Shown: positions 62,269 to 64,000 of the stretch, piece by piece
Layout: each line of letters begins with the position of its first letter
Position numbering within the stretch: the stretch's first letter is position 1
Assembly: GCF_019396345.1 (NCBI RefSeq)
Contig: NZ_JAHKRM010000003.1
Coordinates: forward strand, 1 to 64,000
Direction of reading: 5' to 3'
DNA length: 64,000 nt
Origin: Nonomuraea guangzhouensis
GTDB lineage: Bacteria > Actinomycetota > Actinomycetes > Streptosporangiales > Streptosporangiaceae
Notes under the pieces: model-generated
What the model was told of the DNA's origin: nothing
The model's input: only the letters and a program-made list of their open reading frames with translations
Database searches by the model: none
Program-made: the position numbers and the translations under genes

Positions 62269-63444
62269 TCAGTGCGAGGCGCGGGCCTGGATGAAGGCGT
62301 CGACCGCGCGGTCCACGTCCTCGGCCGAGTGGGCCGCCGACAGCTGGACCCGGATCCGGGCCTGGCCGTGCGGCACGACCGGATAGGAGAACCCGATCAC
62401 GTACACGCCGAGCTCCAGCAGCCGCTCGGCCATCGCCCCGGCCTCGGCGGCGTCGCCGATCATCACGGGGGTGATCGGATGGTCGCCGGGCAGGATGTCG
62501 AACCCGGCCTCGGTCATCTTGGCGCGGAAGCGCGCGGTGTTCGCGCGCAGCCGCTCCCGGGCCTCGCTGGAGGTCTCCAGCAGGTCGAGGATGCGCAGCG
62601 AGGCCGCGGCGATGACCGGGGCGAGGGAGTTGGAGAAGAGGTACGGGCGGGAGCGCTGACGCAGCAGCTCGCAGATCTCCTTGCGGGCCGCGACATAGCC
62701 GCCGCTGGCCCCGCCGAGCGCCTTGCCCAGGGTGCCGGTGATGATGTCCACCCGGTCGGTGACGCCGTGCAGCTCGGGCGTGCCGCGACCGGTCGGCCCG
62801 ACGAACCCGACCGCGTGGGAGTCGTCGACCATGACCATCGCGTCGTAGCGTTCGGCCAGGTCGCAGATGTCGGCCAGCGGCGCCAGGTAGCCGTCCATGG
62901 AGAACACGCCGTCGGTCACGATCAGCCGCCGCCGCGCGTCGGACGCCTCCTTCAGCCTGGCCTCCAGCTCGGCCATGTCGCGGTTGGCGTAGCGGTAGCG
63001 GCGGGCCTTCGACAGCCGGATGCCGTCGATGATGCTCGCGTGGTTCAGGGCGTCGGAGATCACCGCGTCCTGCGCGTCGAGCAGCGTCTCGAAGACGCCG
63101 CCGTTCGCGTCGAAGCACGAGCTGTAGAGGACGGAGTCCTCCTGGCCGAGGAAGTCCGAAAGGCGGGCTTCGAGCTCCTTGTGCACTTCCTGGGTGCCGC
63201 AGATGAACCGTACCGAGGCCATCCCGAAGCCCCAGCGGTCGAGCGCCTCCTTGGCGGCGGCGACCACCTCGGGGTTGTCGGCCAGGCCGAGGTAGTTGTT
63301 GGCGCAGAAGTTCAGCACCTCTCGGCCGGCCACGCTCACCTGTGAGCTCTGTGGCGTGGTGATCACGCGCTCGGGCTTGTGCAGCCCCGCCTCGGTGATC
63401 TCGTCGAGCGTCGCACGCAGCTGATCGCGTACGTTCGTGAACAT
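62269..63444 (-). CDS. kbl: Glycine C-acetyltransferase (2-amino-3-ketobutyrate CoA ligase)
   Basis: Cleaves 2-amino-3-ketobutyrate with CoA into glycine and acetyl-CoA, the second step of threonine breakdown. The 391-residue PLP enzyme (alpha-oxoamine synthase family) shows [42 protein letters not shown] and the PLP lysine in [15 protein letters not shown] use ATG 63444, spaced 7 bases from GGAG and overlapping the tdh stop as TGATG; a longer start at 63456 lies within tdh. Coupled to tdh. Confidence 0.95.
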   Translation of the reverse strand: MFTNVRDQLRATLDEITEAGLHKPERVITTPQSSQVSVAGREVLNFCANNYLGLADNPEVVAAAKEALDRWGFGMASVRFICGTQEVHKELEARLSDFLGQEDSVLYSSCFDANGGVFETLLDAQDAVISDALNHASIIDGIRLSKARRYRYANRDMAELEARLKEASDARRRLIVTDGVFSMDGYLAPLADICDLAERYDAMVMVDDSHAVGFVGPTGRGTPELHGVTDRVDIITGTLGKALGGASGGYVAARKEICELLRQRSRPYLFSNSLAPVIAAASLRILDLLETSSEARERLRANTARFRAKMTEAGFDILPGDHPITPVMIGDAAEAGAMAERLLELGVYVIGFSYPVVPHGQARIRVQLSAAHSAEDVDRAVDAFIQARASH

Positions 63445-64000
63445 CAAGCGCTCCAATCCAGGATGACCTTGCCCGTGCGGCCGCTGGCCGCCGTGTCGAA
63501 GGCGGCGTCGAAATCGCGGTACGAGTAGCGGTCGGTGATCACCGGGGACAGGTCGAGACCCTTCTCCAGCAGCACCGACATGTTGTACCAGGTCTCGTAC
63601 ATCTCCCGGCCGTAGATGCCCTTGATGGTGAGCATCGAGGTCACCACCGTGGCCCAGTCGATGGCGAACTCCTCGGCGGGCAGCCCGAGCATCGCGATCT
63701 TCCCGCCGTGCGTCATGTTCGCGATCATGTCGCGTACGGCCCGCGGGTTCCCGGACATCTCCAGCCCGACGTCGAAGCCCTCGCGCAGGCCGAGCCGCGT
63801 GATGCCCTCGGCGATCGAGGTCCGCGCGACGTTCAGGGCCAGGGAGACGCCGAGCTTGCCGGCCAGGTCGAGGCGTTCCTCGCTGACGTCGGTGATCACC
63901 ACGTTGCGCGCGCCCACGTGCGTGGCCACCGCCGCCGCCATCAGCCCGATCGGGCCCGCGCCCGTGATCAGCACGTCCTCGCCGACCAGGGGGAACGACA
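63444..64000 (-). CDS. tdh: L-threonine 3-dehydrogenase, N-terminus beyond window
   Basis: Oxidises threonine to 2-amino-3-ketobutyrate with NAD. Only the C-terminal 185 residues are in the window: Rossmann motif [56 protein letters not shown] and the tail [16 protein letters not shown]. The zinc-binding N-terminal half lies to the right of position 64000. Overlaps kbl by TGATG; the two make the Tdh-Kbl pathway to glycine. Confidence 0.93.
   Translation of the reverse strand, partial: SFPLVGEDVLITGAGPIGLMAAAVATHVGARNVVITDVSEERLDLAGKLGVSLALNVARTSIAEGITRLGLREGFDVGLEMSGNPRAVRDMIANMTHGGKIAMLGLPAEEFAIDWATVVTSMLTIKGIYGREMYETWYNMSVLLEKGLDLSPVITDRYSYRDFDAAFDTAASGRTGKVILDWSA

Overview
The window is high-GC (roughly 70%) DNA with dense, often translationally coupled genes, frequent GTG starts, a CIRCE-controlled groEL2, an AfsR-like SARP regulator, several ECF/TetR/MarR/XRE/HxlR regulators and a DynA/DynB-type dynamin pair. 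This points to a filamentous, sporulating actinomycete, most likely of the Streptosporangiaceae (Nonomuraea-like). The genus is an inference from gene content, not something read directly. No rRNA, tRNA, CRISPR array, transposase or phage gene was seen; the region looks like chromosome core with some accessory islands.

Layout. 1-3.4 kb (minus): a partial mycosin-like subtilase, a secreted repeat-rich protein and a SAM hydrolase. 3.5-8.4 kb: a DUF3263 protein, otsB, a secreted protein, an MFS carrier coupled to otsA, and an ECF sigma factor. 8.4-12.6 kb: a SAM-I riboswitch heads a two-gene operon of a threonine-synthase-like PLP enzyme and a CysO-type sulfur carrier, followed by a cold-shock gene and groEL2 with two CIRCE operators. 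12.6-18.4 kb (mostly minus): GNAT, PEBP, HelD-like helicase, XPB helicase and small membrane proteins. 18.5-28.8 kb: SigE-family sigma factor with a probable membrane anti-sigma partner, an acyl-CoA-ligase-like enzyme, a Helicase_C_3/WYL-like protein, TetR, HAD, a cold-shock fusion and an MFS carrier. 28.9-34.8 kb: DUF3027, a 1018-residue sacsin/Hsp90-like ATPase, a secreted tripeptidyl-aminopeptidase-like lipoprotein and DUF2530. 34.9-44.1 kb: purine permease, MarR, MFS, ThpR, aldo/keto reductase and MATE pump sharing one MerR-type operator, secreted protein, quinone-oxidoreductase-like enzyme and XRE regulator. 44.1-53.8 kb: secreted protein and SARP regulator around heptamer repeats, MarR-MFS, HxlR-SDR, epimerase and L-2-hydroxyglutarate oxidase. 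53.8-64 kb: response regulator-histidine kinase-response regulator, DynA/DynB, MFS-LysR, and kbl-tdh (partial).

How genes work together. otsA/otsB make trehalose. kbl/tdh degrade threonine to glycine and acetyl-CoA. The SAM riboswitch ties the ThrC-like enzyme and its sulfur carrier to methionine status, which suggests that this enzyme serves homocysteine synthesis rather than threonine synthesis; this is the most interesting hypothesis in the window. Other points worth a second look are the SARP heptamer array in front of a secreted protein, the symmetric MerR-type divergent promoter, in-frame repeat expansions in two adjacent secreted-protein genes, the shortened second response regulator, and a 38-bp duplication across the dynB stop codon.
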